Shown here: one piece after another, positions 42,760 through 55,123 of the stretch
How positions within the stretch are numbered: position 1 is the stretch's first letter
How the letters are laid out: each line of letters starts with the position of its first letter
Assembly: GCF_904849725.1 (NCBI RefSeq)
Contig: NC_058524.1
Location: forward strand, 550,811,763-550,875,762
Direction: 5' to 3'
DNA from: Hordeum vulgare subsp. vulgare
Lineage: Eukaryota; Streptophyta; Magnoliopsida; Poales; Poaceae
DNA length: 64,000 nt
Made by a program: the position numbers and the translations under genes
Notes under the pieces: model-generated
What the model saw: the letters and a program-made list of their open reading frames with translations, nothing else
What the model was told of the DNA's origin: nothing
Databases searched by the model: none

Positions 42760-44237
42760 ACTTTTCTTGTCCTTAAGCGGAAACCGAGATCAATAAATAT
42801 TCCCACATGTTTAGAGATGAGGTGTCGACAAAACAAAATACGAACATGGAGGCAACAAGCCTGCTAGGCGAGGGCTAGAGTTACTATTTAGAGGAAGATA
42901 GAGAAAGATAGGGGCTTATAGTTTTGCCTCCCAACTATTTACCTCAAGGGTAATGTCAACAATAATAATTCAGGAATACTTACTTCCAGGTTGACATATG
43001 AATATAGATCTTTCCCTAGCATATGACATTAGCCAAGATAAAGGCGAAATAAGGAATTGGTGTCGATCACCATGACACTTTTAAGGGCAAAAAAGTAAAG
43101 GTACAAGATAGGCCCTTCGCAGAGGGAAGCAGAGGTTGTCATGCGCTTTTGAGGTTTGGATGTGTGACCTCTTAGTGTGAAGGAATGTCACTTTATATTG
43201 CCTCCTATGATAAAGAACTTTATTATGCAGTATGTCGCTTTTATGTCTTCCTCATCACAGGTTCGTACAAAGCTTATTTTCCACACACTAATAGATCATA
43301 CATATTAGGGAGCAATTTTTATTGCTTGCACCGATGACAACTTACTTGAGGGATCTTATTCAATCCATAGGTAGGTATGGTGGACTCTCATGGAAAAACT
43401 GGGCTGAAGGTTTATGGATGCACAAGTAGTATATCTCTACTTAGTGCGGAAGTTTTCGCTGATATGAGGTGGAAGCAATCGTCACATGCTAAGGGATCTC
43501 TAGTCATATAACATTGTTCCGAACCAAGCAAACATAATTCATTATGTTGTCTTCCTTGTCCAACATCTACTTCTAAGCATGTAATAGTTCAATGAGTGTT
43601 CACAATCATAGACGGTGTCAAAGATGATATATCTGTATGTGAACCTCTCTTTCTTTATTACTTCCTATTAATTGCAACAATGACCAAAGTCTACGTTTGT
43701 CCACCCACAACAAGTTTCAATCAACATTATTTTTATATGTGAAGCCATCACTTCCCATAAGATCATTACATGATATTTCATGCTTTTGTTCTTTTATCAT
43801 TCTTTTCTTTCAGATCATGGCATGAGGCAAGGCCCTTAACTAAAACACTCTTTATTATATGTCTCACAAACTCGAATACATCGGGGGTGACACAAAGCAA
43901 AACTCAAGCCTAAAACACTAAGAATTTTAATTCTACTTGAGAAGGATAAAACCAAAAAGGATCAAACTAAGAAAAGGTAAAGGCAAAAGATGTGATGGTG
44001 ATACGATACCGGGGCAACTCCCCCAAGCTTGGAAGAAGCCAAGGGGATTGCCCATACCCGTGCTTAGTTGTCTTCATTCGAAGGTGATGGTGGTGGAGTT
44101 TTTGCAACCTGGGTTTGATCCTCCGTCTTCCAAGGCATAGGTGTTCAATCATGGAAAGATGATCGAGTCTCCGGAATCCTCAAACCTGCAACCAACCGTA
44201 TTGATTTAAATCTATACTCATACTCACAGTTTTGGTT
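42760..44237 (-). other. Element F 3' internal noncoding region
   Basis: No coding frame is supported. It is the reverse complement counterpart of 14219-15740 in A. It includes the internal polypurine-tract copy CAACTCCCCCAAGCTT (plus-strand reading, about 44015-44030). Confidence 0.85.
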
Positions 44238-44585
44238 CTACAGGTCATAGATCTGGGCTTGGAGGTGATCAATTCTGTCATAGAGCCTGGAGAGGTGCTT
44301 CCCAATGCCATTGGCATCGATCTTGTGCTTGTTGGTGAACTCCTTAATCATCATGTGGTTGGCGTTGAGTCGGTATTCCACCGTCCCTTGGCACTTGAAG
44401 ACTTGCTGCTCCATTGCTTCGAGCCTCGCCTCCATGCTTCCGGTCTTCTTGGGCCCCTCAACATCACGGATGTGCAGCACCCCCTCACGCATCTCGATAG
44501 ATTGAGGGTGTTGCAGCACTCCCACGAGGTAGGGATTGATAACCTTCTCGAAGAACTTGTCCTTCGGAGCTTTTGGGGACGCCAT
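44238..44585 (-). pseudogene. Element F third ORF, stopped early
   Basis: The frame starts MASPKAPKDKFFEKVINPYL at 44585 and is open for 115 residues to TAG at 44240-44238. Element A has CAG at the matching place (14045-14047), so the stop is a C-to-T change. It is closely similar to A's ORF3 (shared IEMREG, RLEAMEQQVFKCQG, KHLSRLYDRID). The remaining C-terminal frame lies in 44237-44060. It is charged, coiled-coil-like and of unknown function. Confidence 0.65.
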
Positions 44586-44800
44586 AGCGATCTAGATCTG
44601 TCTGCACAGCAGCTTGAAACGAAAACAGAGGAAAACTGCGTGATACGAGGGTCAAACCTTTTGGGAGAATATATAATGATTTTTTTCCCGACCCGAAGGA
44701 GTGCTCTGCAAGAAAACGGAGTCCGGGAGGCACACGAGGTGGTCACAAGCCCCCAGGCACGGCCAGGGGGTGGCCCGCGCCTGGTAGGCTTGTTGCTTCC
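44586..44800 (-). promoter_or_regulatory. Promoter-like module ahead of element F third ORF
   Basis: On the minus strand: inverted repeat (arms about 44800-44785 and 44751-44740), then CATTATATATTCTCCC at about 44680-44664, then the ORF3 ATG at 44585. It is the same layout as in A and B. Confidence 0.5.
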
Positions 44801-44870
44801 TCGCGCGCTTTCCGAACTACTTTAATTTTTTCTATTTTTCCAAAAATTCCAAAACAGAGAAAATTTCCTA

Positions 44871-45919
44871 CTAGAAAAGTTTTGGAGTCCGTTTACTTAC
44901 CGAATCACATACCTCTTCGTTTTCGGAGTCTGAAACAGGCTGATAAATATCCCTTATGTACTCCTTCGGAGTTATGGTATTGATAATATTGCTTTCAACA
45001 TTTATGGGAGTACGTGAGATATAATGCTTGATTCTTTGCCCATTTACCACTCTCGGAAAATTACGTTCCGTGTTGTTGATCTTGATGGCACCGGAACGAT
45101 ACACTTCCTCAACAATGTAAGGACCTTCCCATTTAGAGAGAAGCTTGCCTGCAAAAAATCTTAAACGAGAATTATATAGCAAGACATAATCACCTACATT
45201 GAACTAACGTTTTTGTATCCTTTTATCATGCCACCTCTTAACCTTTTCTTTGAACAACTTGGCATTTTCATATGCCTGAGTTCTCCATTCATCAAGTGAA
45301 CTAATATCAAATAACCACTTCTCACCAGCAAGTTTGAAATCAAAGTTGAGCTCTTTGATTGCCCAGTAAGCCTTATGACCTAGCTCAAGAGGTAAATGAC
45401 ATGCTTCACCGTAGACCATTTTGTACGGAGACATGCCCATGGGATTCTTATAAGCAGTTCTATAAGCCCACAGTGCATCATCAAGCTTCTTCGACCAATT
45501 CTTTCTAGACCTATTGACAGTCATTTGCAGAATTAGTTTAATCTCTATATTACTTAGCTCTACTTGACCACTGGACAGAGGATGATAGGTAGATGCAATT
45601 CTATGATTGACATCGTACTTAGCAAGCATTTTACGGAAAGCACCATGAATGAAATGTGAACCACCATCAGTCATTAGATATCTAGTTACTCCAAATCTAG
45701 GGAAAATAACCTCTTTAAGCATCCTAATAGAGGTGTTATGATCAGCACTACTAGTTGGGATAGCTTCTACACACATAGTAACGTAATCAATAGCAACTAG
45801 GATATGAGTATACCCATTGGACTTTGGAAAAGGTCCCATATAATCAAAACACCAAACATCAAATGGTTCAATGACAAGTGAATAATTCATCGGCATTTCC
45901 TGACGTTTACTGATATTAC
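44871..45919 (-). pseudogene. pol: Element F integrase (partial, one stop; cut by element G)
   Basis: The F-derived frame starts at 45919 inside the integrase ([16 protein letters not shown]). The first Asp (CFDYMGP), second Asp (LMTDGGSHF, about 45675) and Glu (SGQVELSNIEIK, about 45560) are all present. A TAG at 45206-45204 interrupts AAACGTGAGTTC-like sequence seen in A. The open remainder 45182-44871 has the GPY module ([19 protein letters not shown]) and the same [15 protein letters not shown] end as A. The catalytic residues survive, but the N-terminal half is displaced beyond G. Confidence 0.87.
45915..45919. repeat. Left target duplication of element G (ATTAC)
   Basis: ATTAC precedes the LTR TGCTACGG. 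The integrase of B (about 19083) reads across this point without interruption. The right copy is off the window. Confidence 0.7.
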
Positions 45920-47472
45920 TGCTACGGCAACAAAAGTCCTTTCCCAGCAATGCCAGGAATTCTTCTTGATACTTCTCTTGCTGCTTGCGTCAGTTTTCCC
46001 TTGAAGAGGAAAGGGTGATGCAGCGCAGGAGCAGTAAGTATTTCCCTCAGTTTGAGAACCAAGGTATCAATCCAGTAGGAGGATCTTGTCAAGTCCAGAG
46101 TACCTGCACAAACACAAAGAGCTTGCACCCAACGCTATAAAGGGGTTGTCAATCCCTTCAAGATTGATTGCAAAGTGAGATCTGAAGGTGGAGAGTGCAG
46201 TGAAGAAAAGTGTAAGGCTGAAAATGTGGTGTGGAGTAGACCCGAGGGCCATAGTGTTCAATAGAGGCTTCTCTCAAAATAGCAAATATTACGGTGGGTG
46301 AACAAATTACTGTCGAGCAATTGATAGAACCATGCAAAGTTATGACGATATCTAAGGCAATGATCATACATATAGGCATCACGTCCGAGACAAGTAGACC
46401 GATACTTTCTGCATCTACTACTATTACTCCACACATCGACCGCTATCCAGCATGCATCTAGTGTATTGAGTTCATGACGAACAGAGTAACGCCTTAAGCA
46501 AGATGACATGATGTAGAGGGATAATCTCAAACCAATGATGAAAACCCCATCTTTTTACACTTGATGGCTACAACACGATGCGTGCCTCGCTACCCCTTCT
46601 GTCACTGGGTGAGGTCACCGCACGGTATGAACCCAAAACCAAGCACTTCTCTCATTGCAAGAATCGTAGATCTAGTTGGCCAAACAAAACCCACAACTCG
46701 AAGAGAATTACAAGGATATGAAATCATGCATAAGAGAGATCAGAAGAAACTCAAATAAGATTCATAGATAATCTGATCATAAATCCACAATTCATCGGAT
46801 CTCGACAAATACACCGCAAAAGAAGATTACATCGGATAGATCTCCATGAAGATCATGGAGAACTTTGTATTGAAGATCCAAGAGAGAGAATAAGCCATCT
46901 AGCTACTAGCTATGGACCCGTAGGTCTATGGTGAAATACCCATGCATCATCAGAGAGGTCATGGTGTTGATGAAGAAGCCCTCCGTGTCCGAATCCCCCC
47001 TCCGACAGGGCACCAGAACGTGCCCGAGACGGGATCTTGCGGAGACAGAAGCTTGCGGCGGCGGAAAAGTACTTTCGATGATCTCCTGATTTTTTCTGGG
47101 ATTTTAGGGAATATATAGGCGCAAAACCTAGGGCAGAGGTGGCCCAGGGAGCCCACAAGCCAGGGAGGCGCCCCCCCAAGCCGCACCATGAGGGCTTGTG
47201 GGGTCCATGCAGGCCCCCTGCCCTGATTCTGCGGCTTCCCGATCTTTTTCTGTTTCGGAAAAAATATTTTTGGCAGTTTCATTCCGTTTGGACTCCGTTC
47301 AAAATCCTCCTCTGAAAGGGGTCAAAAACATGGAAAAAATAGGAACTGGCACTTTGCACTGGGTTAATAAGTTAGTCCCAAAAAATATATAAAAGGCATG
47401 CAAAACATCCAAAGTTTGACAAGATAATAGCATGAAACCATGAAATATTATAGATACGTTGGAGATGTATCA
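45920..47472 (-). repeat. 3' LTR of element G
   Basis: Plus-strand reading TGCTACGGCAAC to GAGATGTATCA, 1553 bases. It has the same TATA (TATATATTCCC on the minus strand, about 47106-47116) and hairpin arms (about 47150-47205) as D and H. Confidence 0.9.
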
Positions 47473-50146
47473 AGCATCCCCAAGCTTAACTCATGCTCGT
47501 CCTCGAGTAGGGAAGTGATAAAGAACGAATTTTTGATGTGGAATGCTACCTAGCATAGTTGTCCTTTGCAACTTCTTTCATGTGGCATGAGTGTTCAGAT
47601 CCGTGAGATTCAAAACAATAGTTTGCTATTGACATGAAAATAATAATACTTCAAGCAAACTAGTAAGGTAATCATGAACTTTCAAAATAACAAGGCCAAT
47701 GAAAGTTATCCCTACAAAATCATATAGTCAGGCTATGCTCCATCATCCTCACACAACGAATGTAAATCATGCACAACCCCGGTATTGGCCAAGTAATTGT
47801 TTTCGCACTCTTACTTTCTCAAACTTTTTATAACTATCACGCAATACATGAGCATGAGCAATGGATATAGCACTATAAGTGGAATAGAGTGTGGTGGTGG
47901 TTGTGAGACAAAAAAGGAGGAGATGGTCACATTGACTCGGCATATCAAAGGGCTATGGAGAAGCCCATTAATAGATATCAATGTGAATGAGTAGGGATTG
48001 CCATAAAAGGGATACACTAGAGCTAAAAGTATGTTAAAGCTCAAAAGTAGAACTAGTGGGTGTGCATCCAACTTGCTTGCTCACGAAGACCTAGGGCAAT
48101 TTTGAGGAAGCCCATCATTGGAATATACAAGCCAAGTTATATAATAAAGATTCCCACTAGCATATGGTAGTGACAAAGCAAGAAGCTCTCAATCATGAAG
48201 AACATGGTGCTATTATGAAGCACAAGTGTGGAAAAAGATAGTAGCATTGTCCCTTCTCTCTTTTTGTCTTTTTTTATTTGGGCTCTTGGGCCTCTCTTTT
48301 TTTCTCTTTTCTCTTTTTTTATTGGGCACTTTGGCCTCTTTTTTTTATTTCCTCACATGGGACAATGCTCTAATAATGATGATCATCACACTTTTATTTA
48401 CTCACAGCTCAAAGCTTAGAAATGACTCTATAGGAAATGACTCCGGCAGTGTATCGGGATGTGCAACGATCTAGCTTGGCGTATGACGTTGAAACATCTC
48501 ACTAGCTATCTTACGAGCATGCAATGGCAATATGAGAGTGACGGCACAAGTCATGAGACGGAACGGTGGGAGTTGCATGGCAATATATCTCGGAATGGCT
48601 ATGAAAATGCCATAGTAGGTAGATATGGTGGCTGTTTTGAGGGAGGCATTTGGTGGGTTTGTGTACCGGCGAGAATTGCACGGCACTAGAGAGGCTAGCA
48701 ATGGTGGAAGGTGAAAGTGCATCTATACCATGGACTCACATTAGTCATGAAGAACTCACATACTTGTTGCGAAAGTTTTTATTAGTAATCGAAACAAAGT
48801 GCTAAACGCAAACTCCTAGGGGAAGGGTTGGAAGGTGTTAACCATCGCGCGATCCCGACCTCAACACAAAGGATGACAATCAATAGATCAATTATGCTCC
48901 GACTTCCTAACATAGCGGTTCACCATACGTGCATGCTACGGGAATCACTAACTTCAACACAAGTATTTCTAGATTCACAACACCCTACTAACATAACTCT
49001 TAATATTACCAATTCCACGTCTCAAAACTAATTGAGAGGAATCAAAACTTCTCTTTCTACTCAATGCACATGAATATGGAGGTTTTTGTATCCTCTTTGG
49101 GTACCTATCACCTTTGGGACTACTTTCATAGCGTAAGCCAACTACCAGGTCACGCACCGTCGTGCTCTAAAAGATATAAGTGAAGCACATAGAGCAAAAT
49201 TATCTAGCTCAAAAGATATAAGTGAAGCACTATGAGCATTCTAGCAAAATCACGATGAGTGCATGTCTCTCTCTCTTAAAAAGGTGTGCAGCAAGGATGA
49301 TTGTGACACAACAAAAAGAAAAGACTCCTAAGATACAAGACGCTCCAAGCAAAACACATATCATGTGGTGAATAAAAATATAGCTCCAAGTAATGTTACC
49401 GATGGATTGAAGACGAAAGAGGGGATGTCTTCCCGGGGCATCGCCAAGCTTAGGCTTTTTGGTGTCCTTGAATTTGGCTTGGCATTCCTTGGGCATCCCC
49501 AAGCTTGAGCTCTTTCCACTCCTTATCTCTTTGTCCATGAGAACGTCACCCAAAACTTGAAAACTTCACAACACAAAACTTAAATAGAAACTCGTGATAA
49601 CATTAGCACAAGGAAACAAACTACCACCTCTTTTGGTACTATAGCAAACTTGAATTCTATCTATATTGGTGTTGGGCTACTGTATTCTCACTTTTCCATG
49701 GCTAGTACCCCCCGATACTATCCATAGTTTCATCAAAACAAGCAACCAACTCAACAAAAACAGAATCTGTCAAAAACAGACCAGTCTGTAGCAATCTGTA
49801 TACTTCGTATACTTCTGGTACCTCAAAACTTCTGAAATATTACGACTGCCTGGGCAAAAGGCATATCAACCAATAGCAAAAAGAATCAACTCAAAAGCTC
49901 TTTCTGAATAAAAATGAAAAGTCATCTCGTGAGCAAAAAGTTTCTGTCTTTTTCCAGCAGGATCAAACAACCATTACCAAGACTAGTCATAAAGGTTTTG
50001 CTTGGCTCAAACACCAAAAACACAATCACAACAGAATTATGAAAGTGTGGACGCAACAAAACAGATAGAAAAATATAAATTCATTGGGTTGCCTCCCAAC
50101 AAGCGCTATTGCTTAACGCCCCTAGCTAGGCATAAAAGCAATAGAA
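47473..50146 (-). other. Element G polypurine tract and 3' noncoding region
   Basis: The tract AAGCTTGGGGATGCT (minus) occupies about 47473-47487. The remainder is the counterpart of D 8230-10878. No coding frame is supported. TTATATCTTTT-type repeats appear at about 49172-49230. Confidence 0.82.
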
Positions 50147-50170
50147 TCACGTATCGTCGTCTTTGGTGCT
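50147..50170 (-). pseudogene. Last codons of the element G gag-protease frame
   Basis: On the minus strand these bases read a short end STKDDDT and TGA (50149-50147), matching the end of the frame in H (STKDDYT, 57180-57199). They are cut from the rest of the frame (61503 onward) by element H. 50166-50170 is the GTGCT duplication. Confidence 0.8.
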
Positions 50171-50242
50171 TGATACGTCTCAAACGTATCTATAATTTTT
50201 GATGGTTTCACGCTGTTATCTTGTCATCTTTGGATGTTTTAT
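50171..50242 (+). repeat. Element H 5' LTR, first 72 bases
   Basis: It starts TGATACGTCTCAAACGTATC, which contains the inverted repeat GATACGT / ACGTATC. J enters after TTTAT (50238-50242). Confidence 0.93.
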
Positions 50243-53200
50243 TGTAGCAACCCGACTCAAGACGAGTCAAGCCTCTGGTGTTTCCGTACCATCCCAAGAT
50301 CGTGCTGGTACACACTCAGTACATTAATGTATATATTCAAGAGTTCAATCACACAGCTTTATTACTTGAAATCTCATAATGAGTGCTTTATTACAATAAA
50401 GGATTACAATAAAGTGACTGAAGGCCATCTCATGAGATAACTAACGAAGACTAGCGGAAGAATCAGGTAGACGAGTCCATCCGACTCCAGGGCATGTCGC
50501 TGAGCGTAGATCGTAGCCTCACTCCTGGTTGGAAAAGTACTCTGCAACATGATACGTTGCAGCCGTGTAGGTCAGCATATGGAATATGCCGGCAAGTCAT
50601 CAAAAGAGGGGTAAAAATAATAATCAACTATCTCTACATGCATATTTGGCAGGTGGGGCTATAAGTTTGCATAAAGCCAATTTTATCCTACAACAAGAGG
50701 GGCTAAAAACAAAATGTTACTACATTGTTTGTTGATAACGAGATGGTTCCGCCAACCAATTCTCGTACCCGAGTTATTGTTAACACCCACATCCTTATTA
50801 AGTTGTGTCGAGAGTTCAGGGGAATTTCAATGCCTTCGGCTCAAGTTGTCCATGACCGTGGACACGGCTAATCGATTAGGTTGGGCACTCTGCAGAGTTT
50901 TGCACACGTTCCCCACAAGATTTGATCGCCTCCGTGTATGTCCTCGCACTTCAGGGTGTTTGAAGACCGGATGATCAAAACATGGTCTTTCAACGGGTCC
51001 CTCTGAATCCCTGTCGGTGCCCATCCATTCCTACCGTTCTTCTACATCTGCTAGCACCGCCTGTCCAGAGTCGCCGTGTTGTCCAACCAAGCCAGAGCCC
51101 ATAATGACTTGTGGCTGTGCAGGTAAGCCTTGGGTCTTGAAGCCTCCGTCCGTCTCTTCGAGCCTGGGTGAAGCTTTCCGCAAGATGTCATGGCCGTCTC
51201 CAGCATCCCGGGTCATCCACTGGTTTCTCCAGGGAGCCGATCAACCGTCCTTCACCCAGAGTTGCATTGCATCTGAGGTCTTGAAAATCTTGTCTTAACA
51301 GGTCTTGGTTATTCAATCAACCTCGCATCACTCGTGTTATGCACTCAACCAAAATCCCGTCTACTCAAGCATAGCAATATGAAATTTGTCGTCCCGGGGC
51401 CAAGTATCGGGGTTGTTGTGTGCCTACCACATGATACTACAACCTATACTAAAATTTCCAAGTACCTAAGCAGCATGCAATTGGGCAAAGAAAGGTGAAA
51501 CTACCATGCATCGAAAAACATAGGAAATAGTATGATCAAAATGACTTGCCTTGATGATAGTTGTCTTGATCGAGCGCTTCTAAGTAACAAGCTTCGCACT
51601 CCGGATGATCTACCGATACAAACAAATACACACCATAAGCACTACAATCAAACAACAAGTAAAAATAACATCACAAGTAAAAATTTGCTATGGCCTAAGT
51701 GAAAGAATTCACTACACGTCACTAAGGAAGAAACTTGTTTCTGTTAAAAACCCAAGTAAAAATATTTAAAAAAATTGAAACTTCTACCACAGTAAGATAT
51801 AATCACTAGGAAGCAGTAGCAAAAAGAATCAACTCAAAATCATTTTTTTAAACTCCTGGAATAAGAAAAACAAGGTTTAAACTAAATCTGATCTAATTCA
51901 AATTTGAAAATTTCAAACATAGACAAATTATATGTTTTTCAAAACTACAGAAAAATTGGGATCTACTGGAAAAAGAATCAACCTCATTGGACATCGGGAT
52001 CAAAATCTATGGTCAAAACAAAATTGAAACTTTTCTGTTTTTGGAACTAAACAGAAAAAGAAAGACAGATGCTAACGGACAGGGGGTACACGTGGCGCTC
52101 ACAGATTGGCCGCGGGGGTGTGTGCTGCGGGTGTAAACAGCAAACGGCCGATACTTAAGAAACCCTACGGCTAAAAACTAAGTGGGGCAGAAAACCGTTC
52201 GGGTTTTTTTAACTAAAACCGAAGGGGTACCTACTTCTAATCTAGCGCGTACGTTTTTGATCTAACGGTGGAGGAGGGGTGGGGTGCTCACCGTGGGCTG
52301 CTCTACTCCGGCGAGGGCTTGACGACGGTGGCGGCTCGGGTGTGGACGGGGGAAGGCGCTCCAGAGGGTCTCCGGCGGCGGAGAAAACTCCAGTCGATGC
52401 GGGAGAGGACGGCGGGCGCGTTGGTGGCGTTGGGGAGGTGCGGCGTGGGGCGTCGGGCGAGCAGGGGAAGCTCGAGGCTTCGGGTGGTGGCCAACTCCGG
52501 TGGTGCAGCAGGGGCGGCAGGGCGGAGCTTGGGCGGGGCGGCGGCGGGGTGGAACGGGGCGTGGAGGGGTCGGGGGCCTCGGGCTTTATAGGGGAGAGGA
52601 GGGAGGCGCAGAGGGAAGGAGATCGGGAGGTCCGGCGAACTGGGAAAGAATCGGGCCAGAGAAAAGGAAAGAAAGAGAGAGAAGGGAAGGAGGAAGAATA
52701 AAGGTAGGGGCGACCGGCTCGGGGGGGGGGTTCGGCCAGTGGGCCCGGGCGGTCAGCGAGAGGGGGGCGCCTGGGGATCGGTTGGCCGGCTCGAAGGGAT
52801 TTCGGTCCCGGGTCAGGCGGGATTCGGCCCACAGGGCCTATCTGGCGCCGGCGGCTGTTTCCTTTTTAAAAAAACGTTTCCTATTTTTAGTCTTTTTCAG
52901 AAACAGAAACTAAAACAAATAAAAAGGCAACGAACAAAAATAATTAATATAGGGTATTATATACCAAAAAAATCATAAAAAAATCATCTACTCGATTAAC
53001 ATTTTTCCAAGGCAAAAATAAAAACTTTACAAAAGTGTTTTTTCAGAATATCCCCTAAATGCTTTATTTTCTTTTTGCAAATATTTTCGCGATAAAACCT
53101 TGGCTTTCTTGGCTCCAAATATTTCAGAGATGCCTCACATTTTTGGAGGGTCATTTTCCTCCGCTCTCCCGCGTGCAAGAGATCGTTTCCCGGCATTTCT

Positions 53201-53330
53201 CGTGTGAAGAAAAATAGAAATGCAAAAGCAAAAGTCGAAAGAATTCAAATGCAACTTTATTTCAATCAATATGCATAGATGCTTAGCTACAATGTAAAAC
53301 ATTCCCAATTAGGAAAATTGGGATGTTACA
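50243..53330 (-). mobile_element. Element J: apparent solo LTR of an unrelated family, minus strand
   Basis: It is 3088 bases flanked by the perfect duplication TTTAT (50238-50242 and 53331-53335). The ends are TGTAGCAACCC and GGGATGTTACA, so both orientations start TG and end CA with short inverted ends (TGTARCAWCCC). On the minus strand CTATAAAG lies at 52591-52584, followed by a very C-rich stretch (52570-52250) like a transcribed leader. It has no primer site, polypurine tract or enzyme domain, so I read it as a solo LTR. The open frame 52832-52242 is Pro/Ser low complexity and not supported as a gene. A large nonautonomous DNA element is the alternative. Confidence 0.7.
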
Positions 53331-54889
53331 TTTATGTACCTTTTATATCTTTTTGGGACTAACTTATTAGTTCAGTGCCAAGTGCCAGTTCCTGTTTTTT
53401 CTGTGTTCTTGACTCTTTTCAGATGTGATTTTGGAACGGAGTCCAAACGGAATAAAAACCCCGAAAGATTTTTTCCCGAACGGAAGAAGATCAGGGGGCC
53501 TCTGGGCCAAGCCAGGTGGGCTCCAGGGAGCCCACAAGCTCCCACTCTGCCACTAGGGGGGAGGCGGCGGTGTCAGGGCTTGTGACCTCCCTGGCCGCCC
53601 CCTGACCTAGATCCTTGGCCTATATATTCCCAAATAGTCAGCAAAAAATCAGGGGAGCCTCGAAAATACTTTTCCGCCGCCGCAAGCTTCCGTTTCCGCG
53701 AGATCTCATCTGGAGACCCTTCCCGGCACCATGCCGGAGGGGACTTTGGAGTTGAAGGGCTTCTTCATCATCATCATCGCCCCTCCAATGACTCGTGAGT
53801 AGTTCACTTCACACCTACGGGTCCATAGTTAGTAGCTAGATGGCTTCTTCTCTCTCTTGGATCTTCAATACAAAGTTCTCCATGATCTTCATGGAGATCT
53901 ATCCGCTGTAATCTTCTTTGGCAGTGTGTTTGTCGAGATCCGATGAATTGTGGATTTGTTATTAGATTATCTATGATATATATTTGAGTCTTTGTTGATT
54001 TCTTATATGCATGATTTCATATCCTTGTAAGTCTCTCCGGGTCTTGGGTTTTGTTTGGCCAACTAGATCTATGATTCTTGCAATGGGAGAAGTGCTTGGT
54101 TTTGGGTTCTTCCATGTGGTGACCTTTCCCAGTGACAGTAGGGGCAGCAAGACACACATCAAGTAGTTGCCATCAAGGGTAAAAAGATGGGGTTTTATCA
54201 TTGGTTCGAGATTATCCCTCTACATCTTGTCATCTTGCTTAAGGCGTTACTTTGTTCTTATGGACTTAATACACTAGATGCATGCTGGATAGCGGTCGAC
54301 GTGTGGAGTAATAGTAGTAGATGCATAAAGTATCGGTCTACTTGTTTTGGACGTGATGCCTATAGATATAATCATTGCCATAGATATCGCCATGACTTTG
54401 CGCGGTTCTATCAATTGCTTGACAGTAATTTGTTCACCCACCGTCTACTTGCTTTCATGAGAGAAGCCACTAGTAAACACTACGGCCCCCGGGTCTATTC
54501 ACATCCATCATTTACACCTCCGCTTTTATTTTGTTTTGTTACTTTGTTGCTTTCAGTTCTCACTTGGCAAACAATCTATAAGGGGTTGACAACCCCTTCA
54601 TAGCGTTGGGAGAAAGCTTTTGTGTTTGTGTAGGATCTTGAGATACTCCTCCACTGGATTGATACCTTGGTTCTCAAACTAAGGGAAATACTTACCACCG
54701 CTACGCTACATCACCCTTTCCGCTTCGAGGGAACACCAACGCAAGGCTCCAAGGCCATGGGGGAAATCCTTTGCATACTTGCCTAGGAAGTCCCTTAAGG
54801 CGTAGCCGCAGCAGAAGGATCAATCCAAGTATTCTCCCGTCGACGTGCCTATTTCTGGTGCCATTGGAAGGTCTTTTGTTGCAGTAGCA
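53331..54889 (+). repeat. Element H 5' LTR, remaining part
   Basis: It begins with the second TTTAT copy and ends GTAGCA at 54889. It includes the TATA box TATATATTCCC near 53621 and the hairpin arms GGAGCCCACAAGC / GGGCTTGTGACCTCC (about 53526-53590). Confidence 0.92.
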
Positions 54890-54899
54890 GAAGTATTTT

Positions 54900-54917
54900 T
54901 GGCACCGCTGCCGGGAG
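54900..54917 (+). promoter_or_regulatory. Primer binding site of element H (tRNA-Asp)
   Basis: TGGCACCGCTGCCGGGAG lies 10 bases after the LTR, three mismatches from the tRNA-Asp complement. Confidence 0.83.
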
Positions 54918-55123
54918 GAGAATTCAAGATCTATCCAAGTAGGTCTCACAAACTCTTCTCTTGCATTTACTTTTGTTGCCACTTGCCTCTCGTTTTCCTC
55001 TCCCCCACTTCACTTTTTCCGTTTCCATTTGCCTTTCTACTTCATCTTTTTCTTTTGCCTTTGTTGTTTCCCTTTGCTGGTTTTCTCGCTTGCTTGTGTG
55101 CTTGTTTGTTTGTTGAAGTCATC

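Noticed and set aside
45920..45950. Start of the 248-residue integrase frame at 45950
   Set aside because: The first codons come from the G LTR; F sequence begins only at 45919.
52242..52832. 196-residue Pro/Ser-rich open frame on the minus strand
   Set aside because: It spans the TATA region and C-rich leader of J; long frames are expected in such GC-rich low-complexity DNA.
50243..53330. J as a DNA transposon because of its inverted ends
   Set aside because: The inverted ends are short and begin TG/CA, the duplication is 5 bases, and a TATA plus leader layout fits an LTR; kept only as an alternative.
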